Origin: G965202915 sp965202915
GTDB lineage: Bacteria; Pseudomonadota; Gammaproteobacteria; Eutrophobiales; Eutrophobiaceae
DNA length: 64,000 nt
Reading direction: 5' to 3'
NCBI GenBank assembly: GCA_965202915.1
Contig: OZ241847.1
Coordinates: forward strand, 124,001 to 188,000
Shown: positions 35,024-43,129 of the stretch, piece by piece
Numbering within the stretch: the stretch's first letter is position 1
How the letters are laid out: every line of letters starts with the position of its first letter
Translations under genes and position numbers: made by a program
The notes under the pieces: model-generated
The model's input: only the letters and a program-made list of their open reading frames with translations
Told to the model about the DNA's origin: nothing
The model's database searches: none

Positions 35024-35744
35024 TTTTCAGTACCTCGTCTTTGCTGTGATCATGGTTGATAATCCTTTTCGGCGGGATCGCAGTGCGAATCCTGTTGACT
35101 TTGTGCCGATCAATCCGGTTGACCCGGCTGTTTTTTGAACAAAGCGCACCGCGAAATCCCAGATAATCGGGCCGTAATTGCAACAGCTTGTGAACGTCCC
35201 GGTACCGGAGTGAGCCGGCCAATCCGCTCAGCAAGGCATGATCTTTTACAGTCCGCACAAAATGCTCCAGTTTTTCAGCGGTTAAAACCGCCCGCAAACT
35301 CCGACCGCTCTTATCCCTGGTATCCAGCATAATGCCATGAATGCCGGTTTGCAATAAGGGCTCAAATGATCTATTGCCGGCATAATTTTCGGCGAATAAT
35401 ACGATCACCAGCTTAATGTTTTGATCCGCGGCTCGTCGTATCGCGTCGATAAAGCGGCTTGTGGGATGCGAAGCAAACAGGCCAACCTTGATGATATCGA
35501 CCCCGGCCGCCGCGATCCTGTCAATATGCCCGGGCAGTTCTGGATCATCAGGCTGAATATCACCCGCTGTTGCGCTGACCGGAATCACCCCGTTGACCCT
35601 GGCGACGATCCCGGCCACCTCATCCGTCTCCAGCGCACCCAACGCGCCCGCGTGCGGATCTTTTAAATCCACCAGGTCGACCCCCTCGGTCAGCACAATC
35701 GCGGCCTCCGCAATTGAGGTGACGCTGGCCAGCATCCCGGTCAT
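35007..35744 (-). CDS. (5-formylfuran-3-yl)methyl phosphate synthase (MfnB-like, DUF556)
   Basis: The 245-residue TIM-barrel protein has the MfnB signature VDLVDLKDPHAGALGA near residue 25 (catalytic Asp and Lys), VSATAGD, a DIIKVGLF strand, MLDTRDKSGRS with a second lysine, and GLAGSLRYRDVHKLLQLRPDYLGFRG. MfnB condenses two glyceraldehyde-3-phosphates into the furan precursor of methanofuran. Bacterial methylotrophs make an analogue, methylofuran, used by the formyltransferase/hydrolase complex. The C-terminal tail of about 40 residues is basic. The gene overlaps its neighbours on both sides. Confidence 0.9.
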   Translation of the reverse strand: MTGMLASVTSIAEAAIVLTEGVDLVDLKDPHAGALGALETDEVAGIVARVNGVIPVSATAGDIQPDDPELPGHIDRIAAAGVDIIKVGLFASHPTSRFIDAIRRAADQNIKLVIVLFAENYAGNRSFEPLLQTGIHGIMLDTRDKSGRSLRAVLTAEKLEHFVRTVKDHALLSGLAGSLRYRDVHKLLQLRPDYLGFRGALCSKNSRVNRIDRHKVNRIRTAIPPKRIINHDHSKDEVLKNGTMA

Positions 35745-36352
35745 GCGGTTTTATCCCGGCATCGTTGTCGGACCGTTTTTATCTCGTCCATCAACCAATT
35801 CCATGCAATGGTTTCATTTTCCCCGGCGGTCTTGTCGATAGCCGTGGTCAGATATTTGATTTCCCGGTCAATTTTATTGTCCGTCAGCAGGTGCAGGCGA
35901 CTCACCAGGATGGCCGCCTCCAGCACCGCCGCCTGGGCGCGGTTAAGGCCGGTGAACGGCCTGTGCGCGGCCTCATAAATCGGTTGGCAATAGCAACGCG
36001 GACGCAGTGGATCGTCTTCAAAGTCTGATAATTCCAGTTCAACGTGGCTCAATGCCGCCGTCAGCCGGTATCCGTCAATCTTTTCAGTCGGCATCAATGA
36101 CCAGTCTTTGCGTCCGGTTAAACAGCCGGCAAAAATGCGCACGTCATCGATATAATTGACCGTCGCATTTTTATGGCGTTGTATATTGTCTAATGTCAGC
36201 GACGGTTTAAACGGTGCAATGACGATCAGTTGCCGCTCTTGCCAAATACCCATAGGCGCAATATGCCCCGCACCCTGCTGATCCGAGGTGGTAATGATCA
36301 CTTCCCGGATCATCTGATTTTGCCGGCTGTTGTGGTCCAAATCGCGTCCCAT
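35741..36352 (-). CDS. DUF447 family protein of C1-carrier gene cluster
   Basis: The 203-residue protein carries DUF447 features: VIITTSDQQGAGHIAPMGI near residue 18, KNATVNYIDDVRIFAG, and a helical C-terminus with RAQAAVLEAAILVSRLHLL. The family is shared by methanogens and methylotrophs and resembles flavin-binding split barrels; its reaction is not established. I use the ATG at 36352 because GGAGG lies 9 bases upstream. It overlaps mfnB by 4 bases and follows the DHPS-like gene, so all four genes form one minus-strand operon. Confidence 0.87.
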   Translation of the reverse strand: MGRDLDHNSRQNQMIREVIITTSDQQGAGHIAPMGIWQERQLIVIAPFKPSLTLDNIQRHKNATVNYIDDVRIFAGCLTGRKDWSLMPTEKIDGYRLTAALSHVELELSDFEDDPLRPRCYCQPIYEAAHRPFTGLNRAQAAVLEAAILVSRLHLLTDNKIDREIKYLTTAIDKTAGENETIAWNWLMDEIKTVRQRCRDKTA

Positions 36353-36356
36353 TCCG

Positions 36357-37751
36357 CTAAGCCTCCGAGGGGCGGGTCCCCCGGTATTTTTCCTGTTCCG
36401 GAGCGGTTATCACCGCGCTGCCCCAATCCAGCTCCCGATCCTGCCGATACGGTTTGCCCAGTTGCCAGGCGATCTGCGCCTTGGCCAATTCCACTCCCAT
36501 ATAAAACGCATGGGAGGCGTCATTTTGCAATGCTTCCAGTTTGGCGAACAGGTCGAATGGATCGGTGCCGGTATGGATGCCGTCACGATTATAGACGTGT
36601 ATCCCCTGCTCGCTCAGCTGGACCCGATAGCTGGGGTCCGTGACCTGTTGGTAAAATTCATCGATTTCCGCGGCGGTGTATGCAAATGGCCTGCGGGCAT
36701 GCAGGCCGGTCAGGGACGCATCCAGACCCTTGGGCAGACTGGCGTCTTTTTTGGCCGCGTACATGATGCGCCTGGCCATATCCGCTTCACGAATAGCCGA
36801 CCGGCAGTGGGGGCTGACCTCGGTGCTCAGGACCGCGTTCAATTCCAGTTCCGATATTAACCCGAATAAAATGGCATTAATGCCGGTGGTGTCGGCCTCG
36901 GTCAGTTCGGTTATATTGCCTATCCCGATGATGATTTTAATATCGGGGTGGCTTAGCCGCAATTCACGGTAGCGTATGATCGACTCGGTAAAACCAAAAT
37001 GGATCGGATCGAGTACCGGGTCGGCGAGAAAGGGTTTATCCCGTTGCCCATATTTTTCTATCGCCCGGTAAAGTGAGGGCATGTCGCCATGCCGCGCCGG
37101 GATCAGCACCGGGATCGAGTCCACTTGTTCGCCGATCCAGAGTGTGTCCTCGCTCAGGCTCAATAAATAATCGGCGCCGGCTTGACCGCCACGCAATAAC
37201 TCGTCCTGTTCCAGAGAATCGACACTGACCTTGAACCCGGCTTCATGCAGGGCCTTGACCGTGTCCGCCAGGTGGGGAAAGGGCGTATCCGGCAAACAGC
37301 CGATATCGATCACATTGGCACCATCTCTGGCGTAGCGGTCGGCCTGTTCCAGAATCGCGGCAATCGTCATCATTGGGGCATGGACAATTTCGGCAAATAT
37401 ATCCACCGCATGGCGGCTTAGATCGATCGGTTTGCAGTCCCGTCCAAAAAAAGCCGGCAGGTCTTTCATATCGACCGTGCCGCGCGTACAAGGCACACCG
37501 AGACTATCGGAGACCGCGGCCAGATCTCCCCGGCAAAGCCCGGGGACGATGACCCGGTCGACGCCGTTCAAATCGGTTAAGCGGCGGCAAATCATTTGGG
37601 CCGTCATCAATGCCGCAACACTGACGCCAATATTGCGCACTTCATAACTGAACTCGGTCGGTTGCATCGACTGCAGAATATTCTCAAGCCGCCGCTGGGC
37701 CAGCCGCCCGGTTAAAAAAAGAATATGTTCCCGCCTGGCCTGGGTCATCAT
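36357..37751 (-). CDS. Dihydropteroate synthase-like protein (DUF6513, archaeal type)
   Basis: The 464-residue protein has an N-terminal DUF6513-type part (EHILFLTGRLAQRRLENIL...RVIVPGLCRGDL, about 1-140) and a central DHPS-like TIM barrel (about 145-380). The barrel carries YARDGANVIDIGCLP, FKVSVDSLEQDELLRGGQAGADYLLSLSE and IIGIGNITELTEADTTGINA. Homologues occur in methanogens and H4MPT-using bacteria and are thought to build the pterin part of methanopterin. It is distinct from the canonical FolP near 41.3 kb. It is the first gene of the four-gene run. Confidence 0.88.
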   Translation of the reverse strand: MMTQARREHILFLTGRLAQRRLENILQSMQPTEFSYEVRNIGVSVAALMTAQMICRRLTDLNGVDRVIVPGLCRGDLAAVSDSLGVPCTRGTVDMKDLPAFFGRDCKPIDLSRHAVDIFAEIVHAPMMTIAAILEQADRYARDGANVIDIGCLPDTPFPHLADTVKALHEAGFKVSVDSLEQDELLRGGQAGADYLLSLSEDTLWIGEQVDSIPVLIPARHGDMPSLYRAIEKYGQRDKPFLADPVLDPIHFGFTESIIRYRELRLSHPDIKIIIGIGNITELTEADTTGINAILFGLISELELNAVLSTEVSPHCRSAIREADMARRIMYAAKKDASLPKGLDASLTGLHARRPFAYTAAEIDEFYQQVTDPSYRVQLSEQGIHVYNRDGIHTGTDPFDLFAKLEALQNDASHAFYMGVELAKAQIAWQLGKPYRQDRELDWGSAVITAPEQEKYRGTRPSEA

Positions 37752-37961
37752 ATCCTCAAATTATACGCCGCATCCGAATCAGTGCGTGCCCCGGAATATA
37801 AAATCGGTTGATATAAACCAATGATTGCGTTTGGGCACACGATATTATCGCCCGCCTGGTCTGCATCGGCCCGCTGGTTGATATGGTGCCATGGCCTGAG
37901 ACAATCCATAAGCCATTGTTTCTAAAAAGCTATTTTCGGTCATTGGGTTCAAGGGTCGATA
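37752..37961. other. Spacer between C1-carrier operon and pqq operon
   Basis: About 210 bases with no convincing open frame separate the divergent DUF6513 and pqq operons. An AT-rich tract near 37990-38000 (ATCATTATGAT) is a short palindrome just after the predicted pqqA -10 box and could be an operator, but the evidence is slight. Confidence 0.4.
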
Positions 37962-37989
37962 TTGGCACGATTTTAGCTGTTAGTTTAAT
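37962..37989 (+). promoter_or_regulatory. Likely sigma70 promoter for pqqABCDE
   Basis: TTGGCA at 37962-37967 (5 of 6 to consensus) and TTTAAT at 37984-37989 (5 of 6), spaced 16 bases, lie 36 bases before pqqA. This is the best promoter match found in the window. Confidence 0.5.
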
Positions 37990-38025
37990 TATCATTATGA
38001 TTAACCTTTTTTCAGGAGAATGAAT

Positions 38026-38100
38026 ATGAAATGGTCGGTACCCGAGTACAATGATATTCGTTTTGGCTTTGAAGTCACAATGTATATCAATAATAAATAA
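38026..38100 (+). CDS. pqqA: PQQ precursor peptide PqqA
   Basis: A 24-residue peptide MKWSVPEYNDIRFGFEVTMY followed by INNK has the PqqA signature EVTMY. The Glu and Tyr, four residues apart, are joined by PqqE to form the PQQ core. The ATG at 38026 lies 7 bases after AGGAG; an ATG six bases upstream is too close to it. A spacer of 124 bases, often structured in pqq operons, separates it from pqqB. Confidence 0.95.
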   Translation: MKWSVPEYNDIRFGFEVTMYINNK

Positions 38101-38224
38101 CTTTCCAGTATATCATCGCATATCTATTCCGCTTGGCCGGCAAACGGCACCGGGTTGTAATCACCGGATTCGCAGCGTCGCTGCAATGATGCGGAATAGA
38201 TAATCACCGGCCCTGGGGGATCCC

Positions 38225-39139
38225 ATGCACATCCATCTTTTGGGCACCGGCGCCGGTGGCGGTTTTCCTCAGTGGAACTGCAATTGCAATAACTGCAAGC
38301 GGCTTCGGGACGGTTCCATAAAAAGTACCGCCCGCACTCAATCCTCAATCACGGTAAGTGGCAACGGCATAGACTGGGTGTTGTTCAATGCCTCCCCGGA
38401 TATTCGCGCCCAAATTGAGTCATTTCCGCCGCTACAGCCGGCGCGGCAGGTGCGCGACACCGGCATCGCCTCGATCATACTGTGTGACGCCCAGATCGAT
38501 CACACCACCGGACTCATCATATTGAGAGAGCATGACCGACCCTGGGACGTATATTGCACCCAATCGGTGCATGAGGATATGACCAGTGCTTATCCCATCT
38601 TTACGCTATTGGGCCATTTTCGCGGGGTCAACTGGCACGAAATAAAAACCGATCTGTCCGGTTTTACCATACCCAAAGCGGATGATCTGGTATTCACCGC
38701 GGTGCCGTTAAAAAGTGAAGCGCCGCCGTATTCACCGCATCGTCATAATACCGTGCCCGGCGACAACGTCGGTTTCAAGGTCGAGGACACCTCCACCGGC
38801 AAAAAACTGTTCTATGCGCCCGGACTCGGCGTCATCGAAGATCACGTGCTTGAGTTCATGGCGGACGCTGACGTGTTACTGGTTGACGGTACCATGTGGA
38901 CCAATGATGAAATGTCCCGGCATGGGATCAGCAATAAACTCGCCAGTGAAATGGGCCATCTTGATCAATCCGGTCAAGGTGGCATTAAACAAACCCTGGA
39001 TGGCCTGTCAAAACCAAGAAAAATCCTGATTCATATCAATAATACCAATCCGATACTTGACGAAGAATCCGAGGAAAGAAAGATACTCGATGATTCCGGA
39101 ATAGAGGTATCCTATGATGGCATGGATATACATATTTAA
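38225..39139 (+). CDS. pqqB: PqqB, metallo-beta-lactamase-fold hydroxylase
   Basis: The 304-residue protein begins MHIHLLGTGAGGGFPQWNC with the CNCNNC cysteine triplet typical of PqqB. It has DAQIDHTTGLIILREH (metal-binding Asp/His), VPGDNVGFKVED, VLLVDGTMWTNDEM, GHLDQSGQGG and HINNTNPIL. PqqB is proposed to hydroxylate the tyrosine ring of the cross-linked peptide. It is the second gene of the pqqABCDE operon. Confidence 0.97.
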   Translation: MHIHLLGTGAGGGFPQWNCNCNNCKRLRDGSIKSTARTQSSITVSGNGIDWVLFNASPDIRAQIESFPPLQPARQVRDTGIASIILCDAQIDHTTGLIILREHDRPWDVYCTQSVHEDMTSAYPIFTLLGHFRGVNWHEIKTDLSGFTIPKADDLVFTAVPLKSEAPPYSPHRHNTVPGDNVGFKVEDTSTGKKLFYAPGLGVIEDHVLEFMADADVLLVDGTMWTNDEMSRHGISNKLASEMGHLDQSGQGGIKQTLDGLSKPRKILIHINNTNPILDEESEERKILDDSGIEVSYDGMDIHI

Positions 39140-39153
39140 CCGACCATAGCGAA

Positions 39154-39882
39154 ATGACCGACGCAAACACACCCTGGACCCGGGCCGAATTTGAAGCAAA
39201 GTTGCGGGACAGGGAAAAATATTATCATATCAACCATGAATTTCATGTGTTGATGAACGAGGGTGGGCTGGACCAGGCGGCGGTGCGCGGCTGGGTGGCC
39301 AACCGGTTTTACTATCAAACCACAATCCCGCTCAAAGACGCGCAGATCATGGCCAACTGCCCCGACCGCGACGCGCGCCGGATGTGGGTGCAGCGTATCA
39401 TCGATCATGACGGCGTCGAAGGCGATGACGGCGGCATTGAGGCCTGGTTGCAGTTGGCGGAAGCGGTCGGTCTGAGCCGTGCCGAAACCTTATCCTACCA
39501 GCACGTCCTGCCCGGCGTGCGCTTTGCGATCGATGCCTATCTCAATTTTGCCCGCAGCGCGACCTGGCAGGAGGCGGCGAGCTCCTCATTAACCGAATTA
39601 TTTGCCCCTAAGATCCATCAAAAACGCCTGGATAACTGGCCCGCGCTGTACCCCTGGATAGAGGAAAAAGGCTACCACTACTTTAGAAAGCGCTTGTCCG
39701 AGGCCCGGCGTGACGTGCAGCATGGACTCGATGTGACCCTCGACTATTACCGTACCCGTGCCGAGCAGGAGCGTGCGCTGGGTATATTGCAATTCAAACT
39801 GGATATCCTCTGGACCATGCTGGATTGCATGTGGATGGCCTATATTGCCAAGAAACCGCCGTTTCATAATTGCCGATCATGA
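39154..39882 (+). CDS. pqqC: Pyrroloquinoline-quinone synthase PqqC
   Basis: PqqC performs the final ring closure and oxidation to PQQ. The 242-residue all-helical oxidase has YYHINHEFHVLMNEG, VRGWVANRFYYQTTIPLKDA, MWVQRIIDHDG and AYLNFARSATWQEAASSSLTELFAP, all conserved. The ATG of pqqD overlaps its stop by four bases (ATGA). Confidence 0.97.
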   Translation: MTDANTPWTRAEFEAKLRDREKYYHINHEFHVLMNEGGLDQAAVRGWVANRFYYQTTIPLKDAQIMANCPDRDARRMWVQRIIDHDGVEGDDGGIEAWLQLAEAVGLSRAETLSYQHVLPGVRFAIDAYLNFARSATWQEAASSSLTELFAPKIHQKRLDNWPALYPWIEEKGYHYFRKRLSEARRDVQHGLDVTLDYYRTRAEQERALGILQFKLDILWTMLDCMWMAYIAKKPPFHNCRS

Positions 39883-40166
39883 CCGACGCCATTACCAAAA
39901 CCGCGGTACTTGAGGTTGCCCATATGTTTCGGGTGCAATGGGAACAGGCGCAGGATTGCTACGTTGTGTTGTATCCTGAAGGTATGGTTAAATTGAGTAC
40001 AAGCGCGGGCGAGATTATGAAGCGCATAGACGGTGAAAGCAGCGTCGCGCAGATCATTGGCGATCTGACTGAATCTTTTGCCGGTGCGGATGTCGAACAG
40101 GATGTATTAAAATTTTTGGAGGTGGCTCATGGCAACGGCTGGATCAGAGCAAAACGAGCAGTCTAA
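39879..40166 (+). CDS. pqqD: PQQ peptide chaperone PqqD
   Basis: The 95-residue RiPP recognition element binds PqqA and delivers it to PqqE. Visible features are RVQWEQAQDCYVVLYPEGMVKLS, AGEIMKRIDGESSVAQIIGDL and DVLKFLEVAHGNGWI, the family pattern. The ATG at 39879 is chosen because it overlaps the pqqC stop. It overlaps pqqE by 38 bases. Confidence 0.96.
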   Translation: MTDAITKTAVLEVAHMFRVQWEQAQDCYVVLYPEGMVKLSTSAGEIMKRIDGESSVAQIIGDLTESFAGADVEQDVLKFLEVAHGNGWIRAKRAV

Positions 40167-41292
40167 ACCGTTATGGTTGCTGGCTGAATTAACCTACCGC
40201 TGTCCATTGCAGTGTCCGTACTGCTCAAACCCGGTGGAAATGGCGCGCTATCGGGATGAAATCAGCACCGAGGACTGGTTTCGGGCGATGCGGCAGGCGC
40301 GTGCAATGGGCGCGACCCAACTGGGGTTTTCCGGGGGAGAACCGTTGGTGCGCAAGGACCTGGAAGACTTGATCGCCGAGGCCCGCCGTCTGGGTTATTA
40401 CAGTAATTTAATCACCTCCGGCGTCGGCATGGATGAACAACGGGTGGCGGCGTTCAAACAGGCCGGCCTGGATCATATCCAAATCAGTTTTCAGGCCAGC
40501 AGTGAGGAACTGAATAATTACATAGGCGGCACCAAAACCTTTCAGCATAAACTGGATATGGCCAGGGTGGTGAAACAATACGACTACCCGATGGTATTAA
40601 ACATCGTGTTGCACAGAAAGAATATCGATCAGATCCGAGATATTCTCGATATGACCGTCGAGCTCAAGGCGGATTACGTGGAACTGGCCTCGACTCAATA
40701 TTACGGTTGGTCGCGCGTCAATATCGACCAATTGTTACCGACCCGGACGCAACTGCTTCATGCCGAAACCGTCGCCAAGGAATACCAGCAAAAAATGAAG
40801 CACAAGATGAAGATCATCTACGTGATCCCCGACTATTTCGAAAATCGGCCAAAGAAATGCATGAACGGCTGGGGCAATATTTTTCTTACCATCGCCCCCG
40901 ATGGCACCGCTCTGCCTTGTCACGCCGCCGGTCAGTTGCCGGGCTTGACCTTTCCCAAAGTGACCGACCACAGCATCGAATGGATCTGGAACGATTCGCC
41001 CGATTTTAACAAATTTCGCGGTACCGATTGGATGCGGGAACCGTGCCGCTCCTGTGATGAAAAATATAAAGACCTGGGTGGCTGCCGCTGCCAGGCCTAT
41101 ATGCTGACCGGCGACGCCGCCAATGCCGATCCGGTTTGTGACAAATCGCCGTTGCATCGCAAACTGCATGACGACGTCGAGCGCATCGGCAAACTGGCCG
41201 GGGAGGCCGCGTTTGAGGCCAAGCCGCTGGTGTTCAGGAATATGAAAAATTCCAAGCGGCAAATGCGCGATCCGGAGCCGGAACAGGCCTGA
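40129..41292 (+). CDS. pqqE: Radical SAM enzyme PqqE
   Basis: PqqE forms the Glu-Tyr carbon-carbon bond in PqqA. The 387-residue protein has the radical SAM motif LTYRCPLQCPYCSNP, GFSGGEPLVRKDLEDL, and the C-terminal SPASM cluster cysteines: CMNGWGN, ALPCHAAG, CRSCDEKYKDLGGCRCQA and PVCDKSP. All expected cysteines are present. It is the last pqq gene; no pqqF or pqqG protease is adjacent, so the peptide must be cleaved by a protease encoded elsewhere. Confidence 0.97.
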   Translation: MATAGSEQNEQSKPLWLLAELTYRCPLQCPYCSNPVEMARYRDEISTEDWFRAMRQARAMGATQLGFSGGEPLVRKDLEDLIAEARRLGYYSNLITSGVGMDEQRVAAFKQAGLDHIQISFQASSEELNNYIGGTKTFQHKLDMARVVKQYDYPMVLNIVLHRKNIDQIRDILDMTVELKADYVELASTQYYGWSRVNIDQLLPTRTQLLHAETVAKEYQQKMKHKMKIIYVIPDYFENRPKKCMNGWGNIFLTIAPDGTALPCHAAGQLPGLTFPKVTDHSIEWIWNDSPDFNKFRGTDWMREPCRSCDEKYKDLGGCRCQAYMLTGDAANADPVCDKSPLHRKLHDDVERIGKLAGEAAFEAKPLVFRNMKNSKRQMRDPEPEQA

Positions 41293-41316
41293 TCCGGGCC
41301 GCCGCGGCCACGCGCT

Positions 41317-42153
41317 TCAGGCCTGGGCCTGCCCTATGGCCCAGGCGGTATCGGCGGCCTGGCGGTTTTCCCGCACGTCGTGCACGCGCACTATTCGGAC
41401 GCCGGCCCGCACCGCCAGCGCGGTGACGGCGCAAGTCGGCGGGATCAGATTATCCGGGGTATCATCGGGTTGCGCCGCCGGACAAATCGCCCCAAGAAAA
41501 CGCTTGCGGCTGGCGCCCAGCAGCACGTCAAAGCCGGTGGCGACAAAATCCTCAAGCCGATTCAGCAGGCGCAGGTTATGTTGGCTGGTTTTGCCAAAGC
41601 CTATGCCCGGGTCCAGGATGATATGGCGGCGTTCGACCCCGGCCTTGAGTGCCTGTTCGGCCCGTTCCAGTAAATAGCGCCGGACCTCCTCCACCACCTC
41701 GGCATAAACCGGATCATCCTGCATCGTCGCCGGTTCGCCGCGCATATGCATCAGGCAGATCGGCACCTTGCGCTCCGCGGCCAGGGACAATATATCCGGG
41801 TCTTCGGTGCCGGCGGAGACGTCATTGATCATGGTGGCGCCGGCGTCCAGCGTCCGTTCCGTGACCCGCGCCCGGGTCGTGTCTATGCTGATATCTATCG
41901 CCGGCGGCACTTGTCGGCGGCATGCGGCGACGATATCCAGGGTCCGCCGCAATTGTTCATCGGCATCGACTCGCTCCGCACCCGGGCGGGTGGACTCACC
42001 GCCGATATCGATAATATCGGCGCCTTGCCGTACCATCACGTCCACATGCGCCAGCGCCGCATCAACGTCATTATAGCGGCCGCCGTCGGAAAAACTGTCC
42101 GGCGTCAGATTCAAAATGCCCATGATCGCCGGTCGCCGGGGTGTGTTACTCAT
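41317..42153 (-). CDS. folP: Dihydropteroate synthase
   Basis: FolP joins p-aminobenzoate to dihydropterin pyrophosphate. The 278-residue protein starts with AIMGILNLTPDSFSDGG, then ADIIDIGGESTRPGA, ISIDTTRARV, INDVSAG, MHMRGEPATMQ, ILDPGIGFGKT, LLGASRKRF and VRVHDV, all canonical. It is convergent with pqqE and overlaps the upstream peptidase gene by 4 bases. Together with the DHPS-like gene at 36.4 kb, the region encodes two separate pterin-linking enzymes. Confidence 0.97.
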   Translation of the reverse strand: MSNTPRRPAIMGILNLTPDSFSDGGRYNDVDAALAHVDVMVRQGADIIDIGGESTRPGAERVDADEQLRRTLDIVAACRRQVPPAIDISIDTTRARVTERTLDAGATMINDVSAGTEDPDILSLAAERKVPICLMHMRGEPATMQDDPVYAEVVEEVRRYLLERAEQALKAGVERRHIILDPGIGFGKTSQHNLRLLNRLEDFVATGFDVLLGASRKRFLGAICPAAQPDDTPDNLIPPTCAVTALAVRAGVRIVRVHDVRENRQAADTAWAIGQAQA

Positions 42154-43094
42154 GCCAGTGATTGCGCCATTTGATCGGTCGCGTCGATCAAGGCATCCAC
42201 CATTGCCGGCTCACCGGCCAGATGTCCGGCTTGCGGTAATAACACCAGCCTGGACCTGACCAGGGCCCGGTGTAACAACCACGACGATTCCGGCAGGCAG
42301 GTCAGATCGCGGCGGCCGTGGATCAGCGTGATCGGCACCTCGGGCACCCGTCCAATCTGGTCGATGATCTGATTTTCGTCGATAAAATAGCGGTTATGGG
42401 CATAATGCACCTCTATCCGGGCCTCATTCAGGATCTTATCCATTTGTTCGTCCAACAGATATTCATCCGTCAGCGACCAGGTGACCACCCTGCCGGCCCA
42501 GAGCGCCCAGGCGCGGGCCGCCTGTCGGCTTATGTCGTCGTCCCCGGCAAAGATCCGCCGATGCAGGGCGGCGATCAGATCGTCGGTTTCGGCGGTGGAG
42601 AAATCGGCGGTCAATTCCTGCCAGTGATCGGGGAAGATCCGATTGACCCCATCGCGGACAAACCAATCCAGGTCGCACTGCCGGGCCAGGAACGCGCCTC
42701 TTAGGATCAGCCCCAGCACCCGTTCGGGGTGGGTCTCGGCGTACAGCAGGGCCAGCGTCGCCCCCCAGGAGCCGCCAAACAACAACCACTTGTCAATGCC
42801 CAGGTGCCGGCGGATCCGTTCCATATCCGCCAACAAATCCTGAGTCGTGTTGTGTTCAATCGCACCGGTCGGCGACGAGCGGTTACAGCCGCGTTGATCA
42901 AACAGGATGATCCGGTATCGATCCGGGTTAAAATAGCGGCGGTGATTATCATTGCAACCGGAGCCCGGTCCGCCGTGCAGGAACACCACCGGAATGCCAT
43001 GCTGATTGCCACATTGTTCGACATAGACCGAATGGCTGCCGGTTTCAATCGGGCCGGCGGTATCAGGCCCCAGTTCGGGATAGAGTGTGCGCAA
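42150..43094 (-). CDS. pip: Proline iminopeptidase
   Basis: The 314-residue alpha/beta hydrolase (family S33) removes N-terminal proline from peptides. It has VVFLHGGPGSGCNDNHRRYF with the oxyanion HGGPG, LFDQRGCNRSSP, the nucleophile elbow GGSWGATLALLYAETHP, the acid region HGRRDLTCLPE and the catalytic His in QAGHLAGEP. It overlaps folP by 4 bases. There is no signal peptide, so it is cytoplasmic. Confidence 0.95.
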   Translation of the reverse strand: MRTLYPELGPDTAGPIETGSHSVYVEQCGNQHGIPVVFLHGGPGSGCNDNHRRYFNPDRYRIILFDQRGCNRSSPTGAIEHNTTQDLLADMERIRRHLGIDKWLLFGGSWGATLALLYAETHPERVLGLILRGAFLARQCDLDWFVRDGVNRIFPDHWQELTADFSTAETDDLIAALHRRIFAGDDDISRQAARAWALWAGRVVTWSLTDEYLLDEQMDKILNEARIEVHYAHNRYFIDENQIIDQIGRVPEVPITLIHGRRDLTCLPESSWLLHRALVRSRLVLLPQAGHLAGEPAMVDALIDATDQMAQSLA

Positions 43095-43129
43095 GCTAGT
43101 CGTGCACGCCTGCGGATTGTCCGGCGGCC

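Noticed and set aside
38101..38224. Second short peptide gene between pqqA and pqqB
   Set aside because: No start with ribosome binding site and conserved peptide motif is visible; it is probably a leader or partial hairpin region.
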